From: Rhodococcus sp. JCM 9791 | GTDB lineage: Bacteria; Actinomycetota; Actinomycetes; Mycobacteriales; Mycobacteriaceae | Reading direction: 5' to 3' | Assembly (NCBI GenBank): GCA_001312645.1 | Contig: BBEG01000001.1 | Location: 1 to 64,000 of the forward strand | DNA: 64,000 bases | Shown here: positions 21,629-32,010 of the stretch, one piece after another | Layout: every line of letters starts with the position of its first letter | Numbering within the stretch: the stretch's first letter is position 1 | Program-made: the position numbers and the translations under genes | Notes under the pieces: model-generated | Databases searched by the model: none | What the model saw: only the letters and a program-made list of their open reading frames with translations | What the model was told of the DNA's origin: nothing

Positions 21629-23200
21629 CTATCCGGTGACCCAGAGTTCTTCGGGCATGATCGAACCGAGCGTGTACACGTCGACTCCTTGCACCTTCTC
21701 ATCCCAGACAAGTGACGGCGTCGCGCGTGAGTACCAGATTCCAGGGTTGAGGTCGAGCAATCTTTGTTGCACCGTGGCGTATGCCGCTTTTCGATCCTCG
21801 AGAGTGGTGCCTATGCGACCGGCATCCAAGGCCGCATCGAGTTCAGGGTCGTTGACGCCGGCAACATTGCCGACCTCTGACGCGGAATGAAATGAGGTCC
21901 ACAACGCGAAATCGGGGTCTTGGGCGACTGCGGACGTGACGGCCATTCCGAAGTCTCGGGTGGTGACCCGCTGCGCAGCTTGGACGAACTCCAGTGCATC
22001 CACTTTCACCTCGACATTGTCGAACGCGCTGAGCTGTGCCTGAATAGCTTCGGCGACGCCTTTGAGCTCGACTGTCGAGTAAGCGAGGATGGTGAACTCC
22101 ACCGGCTTGCCCTCTGTTGCGAGTTCATCGAACAGTTCCTGGGCAGCCTCGGGGTCGGGTTCCGGAAATGGTATGTCTTCGTAGTACGGAGATTCCTCGG
22201 GGAACAGGGTCAAAGGAACCAGACCTTCGCCCTTGTAGACAGCGTTGTTGACCGCTTCGGCGTCCACGGCCAGCGCCACTGCGCGACGAGCCCGCTCGTC
22301 ATCGAACGGAGCTTGCCGGAAGTTCATCCCCATGAACAGGCCACCACCGGTGGACACGATCTCGGTCGATAGCCCAGCTTCGTTCGCCTTCAGGATGTTG
22401 CCTCGATTGGTCTCCGACGAGAGATCGGCGCCTCCGGCCAGCATCGTGTTTGCACGCTGATTGACGTCGGCGACCGTGCGCACCTCAATGGCATCCAGAT
22501 ATGGTTTCGGCGCGTCGTAGTAGTCGGGGTTCTTCTCGAGCTTGATCACATCACCGCGTCTCCACTCGCTGAACGTGAACGGCCCTGCCCCGACCGGATT
22601 GACGTCGAATGCCTCTTGTCCCTTCTCCAGTGCAGTAGGCGAGGCGATCCAGTTCATGCTGCTGGCCATGGCTGCTTCGGGATAGTGGGGGTTGGGCGCC
22701 ACCATGGTGACGTGAAGGGTGGTGGGGCCCACGACTTCGCTCGTAGCAATCTGTGAGGCCTGCCGGATGGCCTCGGAACCGACGGCCGGGTCGAGCAACC
22801 TGTCCCAGTTGTATTTCACTGCCGCGGCGTCCAGCGGGGTGCCGTCTGTGAAGGTGAGGCCGGGTCGGAGTTCCAGGGTGAACGTCGCACCGCCGTCCGC
22901 GGTCGAGAAATCGGCAGCCAGATCGAATGTGGTTTCCAGGGTTTCGGTGTCGTTGGTGATCAACGCCCCGTACAGTCCGTTGCCGACGAGACTCTGATGC
23001 ACCCAGGTGTTGTTCAGCTTCGCTGGATCGAGAGATCGGGGTTCGGTGAGTTGGATTGCCTCGAGTGTGCCTCCCGCGACCGGCTCACCCGACGCATGTG
23101 CCGCGTCGTCGGGGTCTGATGCGCCGCATGCCGCGGTGAACAGTACGACGCTGCAGGCAGCGGCAAGCGCTGCAAGATGGGGGCGTAGTTTTCGGGACAT
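21629..23200 (-). CDS. ABC transporter solute-binding lipoprotein, family 5 (peptide/nickel type)
   Basis: An intact 523-residue extracytoplasmic binding protein. The start at 23200 follows GAGAGGCAACGA. The signal peptide ends in the lipobox TAAC, so the mature protein is membrane-anchored. Family 5 features are clear: SLDPAKLNNTWVHQSLVGNG near the start, LRPGLTFTDGTPLDA, VGAGPFTFSEW and YYDAPKPYLD. Permease and ATPase genes are not in the window, so it may use a transporter encoded elsewhere. It is the last gene of the minus-strand catabolic cluster, 62 bases after the aldehyde dehydrogenase, and probably delivers the pathway substrate. The ligand is unknown. Confidence 0.9.
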   Translation of the reverse strand: MSRKLRPHLAALAAACSVVLFTAACGASDPDDAAHASGEPVAGGTLEAIQLTEPRSLDPAKLNNTWVHQSLVGNGLYGALITNDTETLETTFDLAADFSTADGGATFTLELRPGLTFTDGTPLDAAAVKYNWDRLLDPAVGSEAIRQASQIATSEVVGPTTLHVTMVAPNPHYPEAAMASSMNWIASPTALEKGQEAFDVNPVGAGPFTFSEWRRGDVIKLEKNPDYYDAPKPYLDAIEVRTVADVNQRANTMLAGGADLSSETNRGNILKANEAGLSTEIVSTGGGLFMGMNFRQAPFDDERARRAVALAVDAEAVNNAVYKGEGLVPLTLFPEESPYYEDIPFPEPDPEAAQELFDELATEGKPVEFTILAYSTVELKGVAEAIQAQLSAFDNVEVKVDALEFVQAAQRVTTRDFGMAVTSAVAQDPDFALWTSFHSASEVGNVAGVNDPELDAALDAGRIGTTLEDRKAAYATVQQRLLDLNPGIWYSRATPSLVWDEKVQGVDVYTLGSIMPEELWVTG

Positions 23201-23262
23201 TCGTTGCCTCTCATAGCGAATGCGGCACGTGCGGGCCGACGATGCGTTCGGGTCGTGGAGAG

Positions 23263-24709
23263 TCAGTGCGCGACGACGGAGAGCGACTGGGTTTCGAGGT
23301 ACTCATCGAGACCTTCGGGCCCGAATTCGCGCCCGTAGCCACTCATTTTCACACCGCCGAAGGGTGCGGAGGGATCCATACTGTAGGCCTCGTTCACACC
23401 GAAGGTGCCGGTGCGCACGCTCCGCGCGACACCGATGCCCCGGTCGAGATCGGGTGTCCACACCGACCCGGACAACCCGTACTCGCTGTCGTCGGCGATG
23501 CGGACGGCATCGGTGTCGTCGGTGTAGGGGATGACGGTCAGCACGGGTCCGAAGATCTCTTCCCGCGCTATCCGCATCGAGTTGTCGACATCGGCGAACA
23601 GTGTCGGCCGGATGTACCAACCGCGTTCCATGCCTGTCGGCATGCTGCTCCCGCCTACCACCCGCCGCGCGCCCTCCTTGTCGCCCAACTCGATGTAGTT
23701 GCGGATCCGGTGTTGTTGTCGGCGGCTCACCATCGGGCCGACTTGCGTGGCGGGGGCGAAGGGGTCGCCGACGTGCAGTGCTTGCAGCATGGCCGCGAGA
23801 GCGTCGACGTGGTCGTCGTACCGGGATTCCGGTACCAGAACGCGTGTTTGCGCGACGCATGCCTGGCCGCCGTTCATCAGACCGGCACTGTGATGCCGGC
23901 GGCAACCCGTTCGGGATCGGCATCGTCGAGGACGATCGCGGCCGACTTACCACCCAGTTCCAGACTCACCCGTTTGAGACCCGCCGCACACGCGGTCGCC
24001 ACCTGTTTGCCGGACTCCGTCGACCCGGTGAACGACACTGTGTCGACTCCCGGATGGGCGACGAGATACTCGCCAACTTCCCGCCCGCCGGGAAGGATGC
24101 TGACAACACCGCTGGGTACGCCGGCGTGCTCGAGGAGCTCCGCGAGAAAATACGCATTCAACGGGGTTTCCGGCGACGGTTTGAGCACGACGGAGCAGCC
24201 TGCCAGTAACGGCGGGATCAGTTTGACCACTGTGAGGAACATCGGCATGTTCCACGGGATGATCCCGGCTGCGACACCGACCGGGCGCTTGCGGACGACG
24301 ACCTCGTTCCCGAGAAATCCTTGTCGGGTTTCTTCCCACGTGTGTTTCTCGGCGAGGGCGGCGAAACCGGACATCAACACGCCGGGAAGCCGCGCATGCG
24401 CCGACGCGAGAATGTGATCGGCGCACCCATTTCGGAGGTGACGAGTTCCGCGAGCTCGTCGCGGCGCGGTTCGTACAGCCCCAGTAGTGTCCGGACGACG
24501 TCGACCCGTTCCTCGGGGTCGGTGTGCGGCCACGGCCCTTCGTCGAATGCGCGGCGGGCAGCGTTCACGGCCCGGTCGATGTCGGCTGTCGCGGGGGCCG
24601 CCACGCGTGCGATGGTCTCTTCGCTGTGCGGTGAGACGACGTCGATCACGTCGGTGCTGCTGGGGACGACCCAGTCGCCGCCGATGTAGAGGCGGGTGTG
24701 CTCGTGCAT
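23263..24709 (-). CDS. Aldehyde dehydrogenase (NAD(P)-dependent), two frameshifts
   Basis: A ~480-residue ALDH superfamily enzyme oxidising an aldehyde to its acid. The ATG at 24709 follows CAGGAGATCAC and gives LYIGGDWVVPSS. Motifs are complete across three frames: IIPWNMP, KPSPETP, SFTGSTESGK, the general base in LELGG, the catalytic cysteine in GGQACV, and EEIFGPVL near the end. Frame changes lie near 24420 and 23880; no nonsense codons occur. It is in the middle of the cluster between the EthD-like gene and the binding protein, and would act on an aldehyde made upstream in the pathway. Confidence 0.85.
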
Positions 24710-24756
24710 GTGATCTCCTGCGTCGGTGGGTGGGCCGCCGTTGGTCGCATTGCCGG

Positions 24757-25077
24757 TCAGGGAACGTGCGAGGCGATCTCGCGGTAGTAGAGCGTCGTTG
24801 GTGGAGGCGAGGTTTGAACACCAACCGGAGGAGACATCTCTCCGGATCGGAGACTTTCCGTCAGCCTGCTCCGCACGGCATCGAGATCGTCTGCGTCGAG
24901 TTCGTAGATGGCGATGTACGAGCCGGTGTTGTCGAGCGGTGCGTATCGGCGCGCCGCCACAACCCCGTCGATGGCGGAAATCTCGCTGAGGTGACGCTCG
25001 TTGTACCACTCGTGGTACGCGGCTTCGTCCTCCGGTGACTTCGGTCGTGATTCGACGTACATGATTCCCTTGGGCAT
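24757..25077 (-). CDS. Small EthD/dimeric alpha-beta barrel-like protein
   Basis: A 106-residue protein with a good ribosome-binding site (AGGAGGTGGGCAC before the ATG at 25077). The pattern GIMYVESRPKSPEDE, YHEWYNERHLSEI and SYIAIYELDADDL is that of small ferredoxin-like dimeric alpha-beta barrels such as EthD, which often sit in catabolic operons as accessory or isomerase-like proteins. The reaction is unknown. It lies between the amidohydrolase and the aldehyde dehydrogenase in the same orientation. Confidence 0.6.
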   Translation of the reverse strand: MPKGIMYVESRPKSPEDEAAYHEWYNERHLSEISAIDGVVAARRYAPLDNTGSYIAIYELDADDLDAVRSRLTESLRSGEMSPPVGVQTSPPPTTLYYREIASHVP

Positions 25078-25106
25078 GTGCCCACCTCCTGGTAATGGGT
25101 GAATGT

Positions 25107-26391
25107 TCAGTGCTGCGTGACGGGTTCGAGGTTGTCGAGTTCGGCGACCCGAGTGTTCTTGTGGACGTGCCCGTCCTTCATTACGAACTGCACGTCCTGC
25201 AGTGCCGTGATGTCCTCGGTGGGATCACCTGGCACCGCGATGATGTCTGCGAGCAGGCCGGTCTCGAGCCGTCCTCGGTCTTCGACGCGATGAGATCGGC
25301 GCTAGTGAGTGTGGCGGCCCGGATCGCCTGGAGCGGGGTCATGCCGCGATCGACCAAAGCCCACAATTCCATGGCGTTCCGACCGTGCGGGATGCGGGCG
25401 CATCCGTACCGCACGAGATCCTGACACCGGCGTGGATGGCCTTGGTGAGAGTGCGACGCGCTTGCGGGAAGACTTCGGCAGCCTTCTTCTGCAGTGCGGG
25501 AGCTGCTTTCGACACGTCGAGCCCCTCGGACAGATAGCTCGTGGGGACGAGAAATGTGCCGTGCTCGACCATCATGGAGATGGTGTCGTCGGATGCGAGG
25601 GAACCGTGTTCGATGCAGTCGACTCCCGCGCGGATGCAGGCCCGGATTCCGGCATCGCCGTGGGCGTGCGCGGCGACCTTCACACCCGCCCGATGTGCCT
25701 CGTCGACGATCGCCTCGAGTTCGTCGTCGGAATACTGCTGTGCACCCGCGGCCGTGCTGTGGGACATCACGCCGCCCGACGCCGAGATCTTGATGACTTC
25801 GGCGCCGTACTGGATCTGGTATCGCACGGCCCGGCGGACTTCGGGGACTCCGTTCGCCATGCCCTCGTCGGGCGAGAGCGGCATGATGTGTGGTGCGAGG
25901 CGCTGGAACATCCGCGGATCGAGATGCCCACCCGTGGGAGTGATGGCGTGGCCCGCACCCACGATGCGCGGCCCCTGCACCCAGCCTTGCTCGATGGCCC
26001 TGCCCAGGTCGACGTCCAGGAGATACCCGCCCGTCTTGACCATGAGCCCGAGGTTGCGGACCGTCGTGAACCCGGCCGCGAGCGTGGTTCGGGCGTTCTC
26101 GGTGGCGCGTAGCGTGCGGTAGACGGGATCGTCCTGGACACCGTGCATCGGATTGGGGAGCCCCGTGGGTGTGTCGGGACCGCCGATGAGCAGGTTCACC
26201 TCCATATCCATGAGCCCCGGGAGCAGGGTGACGTCCCCCAGATCGATCACGGTGCCTGCGGCCGGTTCGTCGACCGGGTTCACTGCGGCGATGAGGTTGC
26301 CTTCGACCACCACCGTGGCCCCGTGGTGCATTACCCCGGTAGCCACATCGAGCAGGCGAGCGGCGCGGACGATCGTCGGCAGGCCGGTCAT
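25107..26391 (-). CDS. Amidohydrolase-superfamily protein lacking the HxH motif (frameshifts)
   Basis: A ~427-residue protein like the prolidase/imidazolonepropionase-type amidohydrolases. The start at 26391 overlaps the previous gene (ATGA). Most family signatures are present: IKISASGGV with the carbamylation-type lysine, [17 protein letters not shown], and ISCGTDAP for the catalytic aspartate. The usual strand-1 metal motif DxHxH after LLPGL is replaced by DMEVN, so two metal ligands are missing. Frame changes near 25410 and 25265 fall in the C-terminal part, which ends [15 protein letters not shown]. Overlap with the small partner protein ties it to the Rieske module. It may be a catalytically altered or single-metal enzyme. 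Confidence 0.75.
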
Positions 26392-26723
26392 GGCGCCGGC
26401 TCGATCACGCATTCGAGCATTGCTGCGCCGGAATCGGGCACCCGAGGCTGGCTCCACACCTCCACGGGAAACGACACCATGATCATCGAATACAGCAGGT
26501 AGAGGAGGTTCTGCACGTCCGAGGGCAGTTCGTCGAGCGGGAACTTGTCGCAGTACGCGATCGCGGTCTCTGCGCGCGGCGAGATCGCGTCGTAGAACGC
26601 CTGCATCTCCTCCATGGAACCGGCGAGCCGTGCGGCATAGCGTTCCGGCTCCGAGCCGAGGCACCATGTGCTCGCGTACGGCTCGAGATCGTGGAACTCC
26701 TCGGGCAGCATGGCAGTGGTCAT
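26388..26723 (-). CDS. Small partner protein of a Rieske oxygenase, unknown function (copy 1)
   Basis: A 111-residue soluble, acidic protein: WCLGSEPERYAARL, FYDAISPRAETAIAYCDKF, PLDELPSDVQNLLYLLYSMI. It overlaps the Rieske gene upstream and the amidohydrolase downstream by four bases each. A homologous gene lies at 28975-29313, again directly after a Rieske gene. It is too short and too helical to be the usual ~180-residue beta subunit. Inference: an accessory or non-canonical small subunit of the oxygenase. Confidence 0.65.
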   Translation of the reverse strand: MTTAMLPEEFHDLEPYASTWCLGSEPERYAARLAGSMEEMQAFYDAISPRAETAIAYCDKFPLDELPSDVQNLLYLLYSMIMVSFPVEVWSQPRVPDSGAAMLECVIEPAP

Positions 26724-27999
26724 CGGCTCAGCTCCTCGGCTTTGTCGTTCCGGTAGTCATCCACCCACTGCGCTGCCACATGGTGCAGGTGGCGCAGCAG
26801 GATTTCCTGGTCGTTGAGAGGGAACGCGGAGACGACCCCGGATTCGAGCATCGACTGTGTCGCCTCCAGGGTGTTGCTGTCCTGGAGCGCATATTCCTTG
26901 AAGGTCACCGCGGCCATCTCGTGGGCGACCCGCTCCCTCGCTGTCCGGGCGGGAACGAAGTATGCGTTGCCTTCGAAGATGTGGGTGTTGTGGGACGTCG
27001 GCCAGTATTGGTAGGTGACGTACCAGCCACTCGACCACACCAGGATGGTGAAGTTGGGCCACAACTGGAAGGAGTCGAGGCCCCACGGGTCGCACTTGGC
27101 GGGGTTGAGTCCCGGCGGCATCTCGGCGACACCCAGGTCCGGAACGTCCCACGGACCGAACAGCCCACTGCGCGTGATGTCTTCCATCGGTTTGCGCATC
27201 TCCGAATCGAGCTCCCAGTCACCACACCCGAGGTGCTGACGAGGCGATGTGGTCCGTCCAATTGGTAGTGGGGTGCTTCGAAACCCGCTTGGGCGGCAGC
27301 GGCCGAGAATTTGGCGGGAGACTGCCTGCCGTGCAGGATCGGCGCGTGATAGAACTCTTGGAAGGCGTCCATGTAGAGCTTCCAATTCGCCTTGATTTCA
27401 GCACGATACGAGAATCGTTCGGTGAGGTTGCCGAACGGATAGCCATCGAGTGCGGTCACCATCGGACCGAGGAAATCTGTCAGCGATTGCTCCGGTTGCT
27501 TCGCGAGGTTGACGAAGATGAAGCCGGCCCACACCTCGCAGTGCACGGAAACCAGGCCGTAGGCGTCCTTGTCGAGGTCGAAGAACTCCTCCTCCTGCTG
27601 CACGAAGGCCAGCGCGCCGTCCAGGCCGTAACGCCATCCGTGGTACTTGCAGGTGAACTGGCGGCACGTCCCTGAGGTTTCCTCGTTGGGGAAGTCGTTC
27701 CACACCAGCTTGTTTCCTCGGTGCCGGCAGATGTTGTGAAACGCGCGGACCTCACCGTCGGAACCGCGCACGACGATGATCGAGGTCTTGGCCGCGTTGA
27801 TCTCCTTCGTGAAGTAGCTACCTGTGCGGGGGACTTGCTCGATGCGGCCCACGTTCAGCCACGCGCGCTTGAAGATTGCTTCGCGTTCGAGCTCGTAGAA
27901 CTCGGGACTGGTGGAATCGTCGTACGACATCGGTGCAGTACCGAGCTGTGAATAGTGCTCGGTCCAGCTTCCTTCGGGGGGCTTCGGCCAGCGGGACAT
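26720..27999 (-). CDS. Rieske non-heme iron oxygenase, alpha subunit (copy 1)
   Basis: A ~426-residue aromatic-ring-hydroxylase-type oxygenase. The ATG at 27999 follows AGGAGTACCGC. The Rieske [2Fe-2S] site is CRHRGNK with CKYHGWRYG (CxH-x17-CxxH). The mononuclear iron site shows in NWKLYMDAFQEFYH followed by APILH. Electrons would come from the reductase at 32011. One frame change lies near 27225. The end overlaps the small partner gene. The substrate is not evident. It is clearly related to the second copy at 29310 (shared EQVPRTGSYFT and YQYWPTSHNTH-type stretches). Confidence 0.88.
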
Positions 28000-28060
28000 G
28001 CGGTACTCCTCTGGTGGGCGGTGAGCTGTCGAATCGAGGTGCACTAACGAATTGGGAGGA

Positions 28061-28903
28061 TCATTGGATCGGTTCGTCTCCGAGCACGGTGGTCCTGAGC
28101 ATTTCGCGCTCGGAGTCGGGCTCGTAGGGGGCCGCCCGGTGGATTACACCGCGGTTGTCCCAGATGACGGTGTCGCCGACAGACCAGGTGTGCCGATACA
28201 CCCGGTCGGCGCGGGTGCAGCGTCGGAGCAGGTCGTCGAGCAGTGCGCGACTCTCGTCGGTGTCTTTTCCGACGACGTGGTCGGTGGAGGCGCCGAGGAC
28301 CAGTGAGCGGCGACCCGTTCGGTGGGTCCACACCAGGGGATGCACCTTGGGCGGCCGCGCGCGCCACACCGCCAGCTGTTCGGATGTCGGATCGGGGGTG
28401 ACCAGTCGTTGTGAGGCCTCGAGCGAATGGACGACGCGCAGGCCGAGCAGGTCCGTCTTCTCGTCGTCGCCGAGGGCATCGTATGCGTCGTAGGTGCTGG
28501 CGAATTCCGTCTCCCCGCCGCGCGCGGCGACGGCATGGGCACTGAGGATGGTTGCGTGTTGAGGGTGGATGTCGCCGTCTGCTGTGCAGCCGTCGATGTG
28601 CCAGTCGAAGGTTGCACGCAGATAGCTTGCCGAGGTGTTCTTTGCGGTGTCGAGGCTGACCCTGTAGATGCCTTCGACGGCGTGGTGCCCTGGGGACGTG
28701 TCGATGTCGCCGAGTGTGCGGGCGAAGGCCACCTGGGTCCGCGCGTCCAGATGGAGGTCACGGAAGACCAGGACGCCGTGTTCCTCGAGGAGTTCGAGGA
28801 CGTGGTCGGGGAGCGTCTTGTCGTCAAGGAGTGTGTCTCGGTCGACGCCGATGATTTCTGCGCCGACTCGTTCGCTGAGACGTCGGATGGTGAGGGTGTT
28901 CAT
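28061..28903 (-). CDS. TauD/TfdA-family Fe(II)/2-oxoglutarate dioxygenase
   Basis: An intact 280-residue enzyme that hydroxylates its substrate using 2-oxoglutarate and O2. The iron triad is visible: WHIDG (HxD) near residue 102 and GVIHRA near 258, with the 2-oxoglutarate-binding arginine in REMLRTT. The N-terminus (IRRLSERVGAEIIGVD) is typical of the family. It lies between the two Rieske modules in the same orientation, so it likely takes part in the same pathway; taurine or 2,4-D cannot be concluded as substrate. Confidence 0.88.
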   Translation of the reverse strand: MNTLTIRRLSERVGAEIIGVDRDTLLDDKTLPDHVLELLEEHGVLVFRDLHLDARTQVAFARTLGDIDTSPGHHAVEGIYRVSLDTAKNTSASYLRATFDWHIDGCTADGDIHPQHATILSAHAVAARGGETEFASTYDAYDALGDDEKTDLLGLRVVHSLEASQRLVTPDPTSEQLAVWRARPPKVHPLVWTHRTGRRSLVLGASTDHVVGKDTDESRALLDDLLRRCTRADRVYRHTWSVGDTVIWDNRGVIHRAAPYEPDSEREMLRTTVLGDEPIQ

Positions 28904-28974
28904 GAATACCCGCTTTCGCGAAGCTCGTCATGTGCGCGTGCCGGTGTCGCGCGGTGGCAGGTGTTGCCGGAAGG

Positions 28975-29313
28975 TCACGGGAACGGTTCCTTGACCCGGT
29001 CGATGCGGGCGGCAGCACTGTCCACGACCTTGGGCTGATGGAAGATCTCGACCGACATCGACACGGTGACCAACGAGTACACGAGGTGCAGGAGGTTCAC
29101 CGCGTCGTCGGGCATGTCGTCGAGTGGAAACTTGTCGCAGTAGGCGATGGCCTCTTCGAGTTGCGGGAAGAATGCGTTGTAGAAGGGCAGCATCTCGCTC
29201 ATCGAACTGCTCATCCGCTGGGCATACCGTTCGCGTTCGGTTGCGAGGCACCAAGTGTGGGCGTAGTTCTCGAACTCCGCGAACGCGGGTGGAAGCAACC
29301 TGGGTGCGGTCAT
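28975..29313 (-). CDS. Small partner protein of a Rieske oxygenase, unknown function (copy 2)
   Basis: A 112-residue homologue of the product at 26388: WCLATERERYAQRM, FYNAFFPQLEEAIAYCDKF, PLDDMPDDAVNLLHLVYSLV. It overlaps the second Rieske gene by four bases. Retention of the same pair twice argues that the two proteins function together. Confidence 0.65.
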   Translation of the reverse strand: MTAPRLLPPAFAEFENYAHTWCLATERERYAQRMSSSMSEMLPFYNAFFPQLEEAIAYCDKFPLDDMPDDAVNLLHLVYSLVTVSMSVEIFHQPKVVDSAAARIDRVKEPFP

Positions 29314-30583
29314 GCCGGGACCTCCGTCTTCGCTTGCTGATATGCGCGCACCCAGTCGCCGACGACCTTGTGGAAATGCCGGACGAGGATTTCCTGATCG
29401 TTGACGACGAATTCGTGGAGACCGGCCGAGTAGTACGCAGCTTCGAGCGCGGTCTGGGTGCCGTCGAGCATGCCGGCGTCCTGCAGCGCGAACTCTTTGA
29501 AGACCACCGACGCGACCTCGTGTTCGACACGCTCGCGGGCCGAGGTGGCGGGTTGGAAACAGAGCACGCCTTCGAATCGGTGGGTGTTGTGGGACGTCGG
29601 CCAGTACTGGTAGAGCAGGTACCAGCCTCGGTAGATGAGGATCTCCACGTTCGGGAAGATCTGGAAGTTGTCGATGCCCCACGGGTCGATACCGCCCGGG
29701 TTCAGACCCGGTGGTGTATCGCCGAGGTCGGGCGATTCCCAGGGGCCGACCAGGCCGCTGTGGGTGACGCGTTCGATCGGATACATGAATTCGGGCGGCA
29801 GCGTCCAGCGCCTGGGCCCTCCGGTGCTGGTCATCCGATGCGGGCCGTCGAGTTGGAAGTGCGCGCACTCGAAGCCCTTCTTCGGGTTCCTCACCGCGGT
29901 CGGGACCTGCTGGGAGTGGAGGCCTGGCACGTGGTAGTACTCCTGGAAGGCATCGGCGAAGAGCTTCCAGTTGCTGCCATTGCGTGCCGTGAACTCATAT
30001 CGCTCGGTGATTTTGTCGAAGGGATAGCCGTCGAGGGCCGTGATCATCGGTCCGAGGAACTGTGTCAACGACTGCTCGGGTTGTTCGGCCAGGTTGATGA
30101 AGATGAACCCCGCCCACACATCGCAGTGCACGGGAACCAGTCCGTAGGCATCCTTGTCGAGGTCGAAGAACTCGTCTTCTTGCTGTACGAACGCCAGCGA
30201 GCCGTCGAGGCCGTAGCGCCAGCCGTGGTACTTGCAGGTGAACTGACGGCAGGTGCCGTCGACCTCGTCCTTTGGGAAGTCGTTCCACACCAACTTGTTT
30301 CCCCGGTGGCGGCACACATTGTGGAATGCTCGGACGACTCCTTCACCGTCCCGGACGACGAGGATGGATGTGCCGGCAACCTCGATTTCTCTGGTGAAGT
30401 AGCTGCCAGTGCGAGGGATCTGCTCGACGCGTCCCATGTGCAGCCAGGCGCGTTTGAATATCGCTGCGCGTTCGAGTTCGTAGAACTCGGGTGACACCGA
30501 GTCCTCGAACGAGATGGGGCCGGTGCCAGATCCGGATAGTGCTGCGTCCACGTACCTTCGGGTGGTCTCGGCCACTGTGTCAT
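29310..30583 (-). CDS. Rieske non-heme iron oxygenase, alpha subunit (copy 2)
   Basis: A ~424-residue paralogue of the oxygenase at 26720. Comparison sets the start at the ATG at 30583 (MTQWPRPPEGTW), which has GGAGGACCAG upstream; a frame change near 30530 joins it to the rest. The Rieske ligands are in CRHRGNK and CKYHGWRYG, and the iron ligands in ADAFQEYYH and GLHSQ. The start overlaps the decarboxylase-like gene and the end overlaps the small partner gene. The two oxygenases may attack successive intermediates. Confidence 0.87.
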
Positions 30584-31198
30584 GACTGGTCCTCCAATTC
30601 CGGAAGTTCGGGTATCGCGGTGAGATCGATGCTCGGATCGAGTGGGAGCGCCACGCTGTTGAAGACCATGGCGAGGCACACATACGTGCCGGCGACGAAC
30701 AGTGCTTCGAGAAGTTGCCTGGGCTCGAGCGAGTCTTCGAGCATCGCCCAGGTGCTGTCGTCGACCTGATGGTGGTCGATGAGCTGATCGACAGCGGCGA
30801 GCAGCGACGATTCCAGCGGAGTCCAGACTCCGGCGTCTGCACCGAGGCCGATTCGGGTGATCTCGTCGTCAGTGATGCCGTGTGCTCGTGCTGCCACGAT
30901 ATGCTGGGCCCACTCGTAGGTCGAGCGAGTCCGCCAGGAAATGCGCAGGATCATGATTTCGCGAAGCCGCGGATCGAGCGTGGGATTGTCGAGGAGCACC
31001 CCGTTGTAGGCCAGCCAGGCGCCGCCCAACTCGGGTGGTGGCCCAGGAGTCCCAGTACGTTGGGAAGCGGAGGGCGCTTGGGTGAATCGGACAGGTAGCG
31101 GTCTGCGGCGTTCAGGTGTCCGCGCAAGATCTCCCGGGACCCGGGGGCCAATGAGCCAGCGGGAGCGGCGCCAAGCGCCCGGTGGGTGTTGCCCTCAT
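30580..31198 (-). CDS. Carboxymuconolactone decarboxylase-like (AhpD fold) protein
   Basis: A ~205-residue protein. The ATG at 31198 overlaps the SDR stop (ATGA) and begins RLAPLPLAHWPP, the usual lead-in of this family. The core motif LREIMILRISWRTRSTYEWA followed by QHIVAARAHGIT is diagnostic. The CxxC of AhpD proper is absent. Frame changes near 31135 and 31035 split the N-terminal part. Members act as decarboxylases, hydrolases or accessory proteins in aromatic and terpenoid catabolism; the exact step here is unknown. Confidence 0.75.
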
Positions 31199-31998
31199 AT
31201 GACGGTGCCGCCGTTCACGCCGAGGACCTGGCCGGTGATGAACCCGGCGGCGTCGCTGCACAGAAAGCAGCATGCTGCGGCGATGTCTTCGCCGGTTCCC
31301 ATTCGGCCGATCGGCACCGATTTGGAGAGGGTGTCGTTGTCGGCATAGTGCCCTGCGGCTTGAGAGCTGCGCGACATGGGTGTGTCGATCGCCGACGGCG
31401 GAATGTTGTTGACGGTGATCCCGAACGGCGCGTACTCGCGTGCCAGCCCTTTCGTCATCGCGATGACGCCGCCCTTGGAGGCGGTGTAGTGAATCATTCG
31501 TGGGGATCCGCGTTGCGCGCTCGACGACGAGATCGTGACGATGCGACCCCAGCGCTGCTCGACCATGTCGGGAATCGCCGCCTGAACACAATTGAACGTC
31601 CCCGTCAGATTTACTGCGAGGACCTTGTTCCACGAGTCTTCGGAGATGTCGGTGAAGGTGTCGAATGCGACGACCCCCGCGCTGGTCACCAGGATGTCGA
31701 TCGACCCGAATGCGGCACGGACCTTGCCCAGGGCGTCATCCACCACCGGCCGGTCGGCGACGTCGACGTCGTATCCGCACGCGGTGGCGCCGTCAGCGAC
31801 CAATTCGTCGGCGACGCGGAGTGCGGCCTCGCCGTCGAGATCGAGGACGGCGACCGTGTGTCCCGTGGCGGCGAACTGCCGGCAGATGGACAGGCCCATT
31901 CCGGAAGCGCCGCCGGTGACCACTGCGACGCGTCCGCGTGTATGCGGTGAACGTGTGCTCGATGGCGCGGAGTCGTCGCGCGTGTGCGGGCTGGTCAT
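31195..31998 (-). CDS. Short-chain dehydrogenase/reductase
   Basis: An intact 267-residue classical SDR. It has the Rossmann motif TGGASGMG near residue 29, an aspartate for NAD preference after the second strand (VLDLD), SAG in place of NAG, the catalytic serine in ISSSSA and YTASK. The C-terminal ITGQVLGVNGG is typical. It lies 13 bases after the reductase stop and overlaps the next gene, so it is translated as part of the cluster. It would oxidise an alcohol or cis-diol formed by the oxygenases; the substrate is not identifiable. Confidence 0.88.
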   Translation of the reverse strand: MTSPHTRDDSAPSSTRSPHTRGRVAVVTGGASGMGLSICRQFAATGHTVAVLDLDGEAALRVADELVADGATACGYDVDVADRPVVDDALGKVRAAFGSIDILVTSAGVVAFDTFTDISEDSWNKVLAVNLTGTFNCVQAAIPDMVEQRWGRIVTISSSSAQRGSPRMIHYTASKGGVIAMTKGLAREYAPFGITVNNIPPSAIDTPMSRSSQAAGHYADNDTLSKSVPIGRMGTGEDIAAACCFLCSDAAGFITGQVLGVNGGTVI

Positions 31999-32010
31999 GT
32001 CTTGCTCCCT

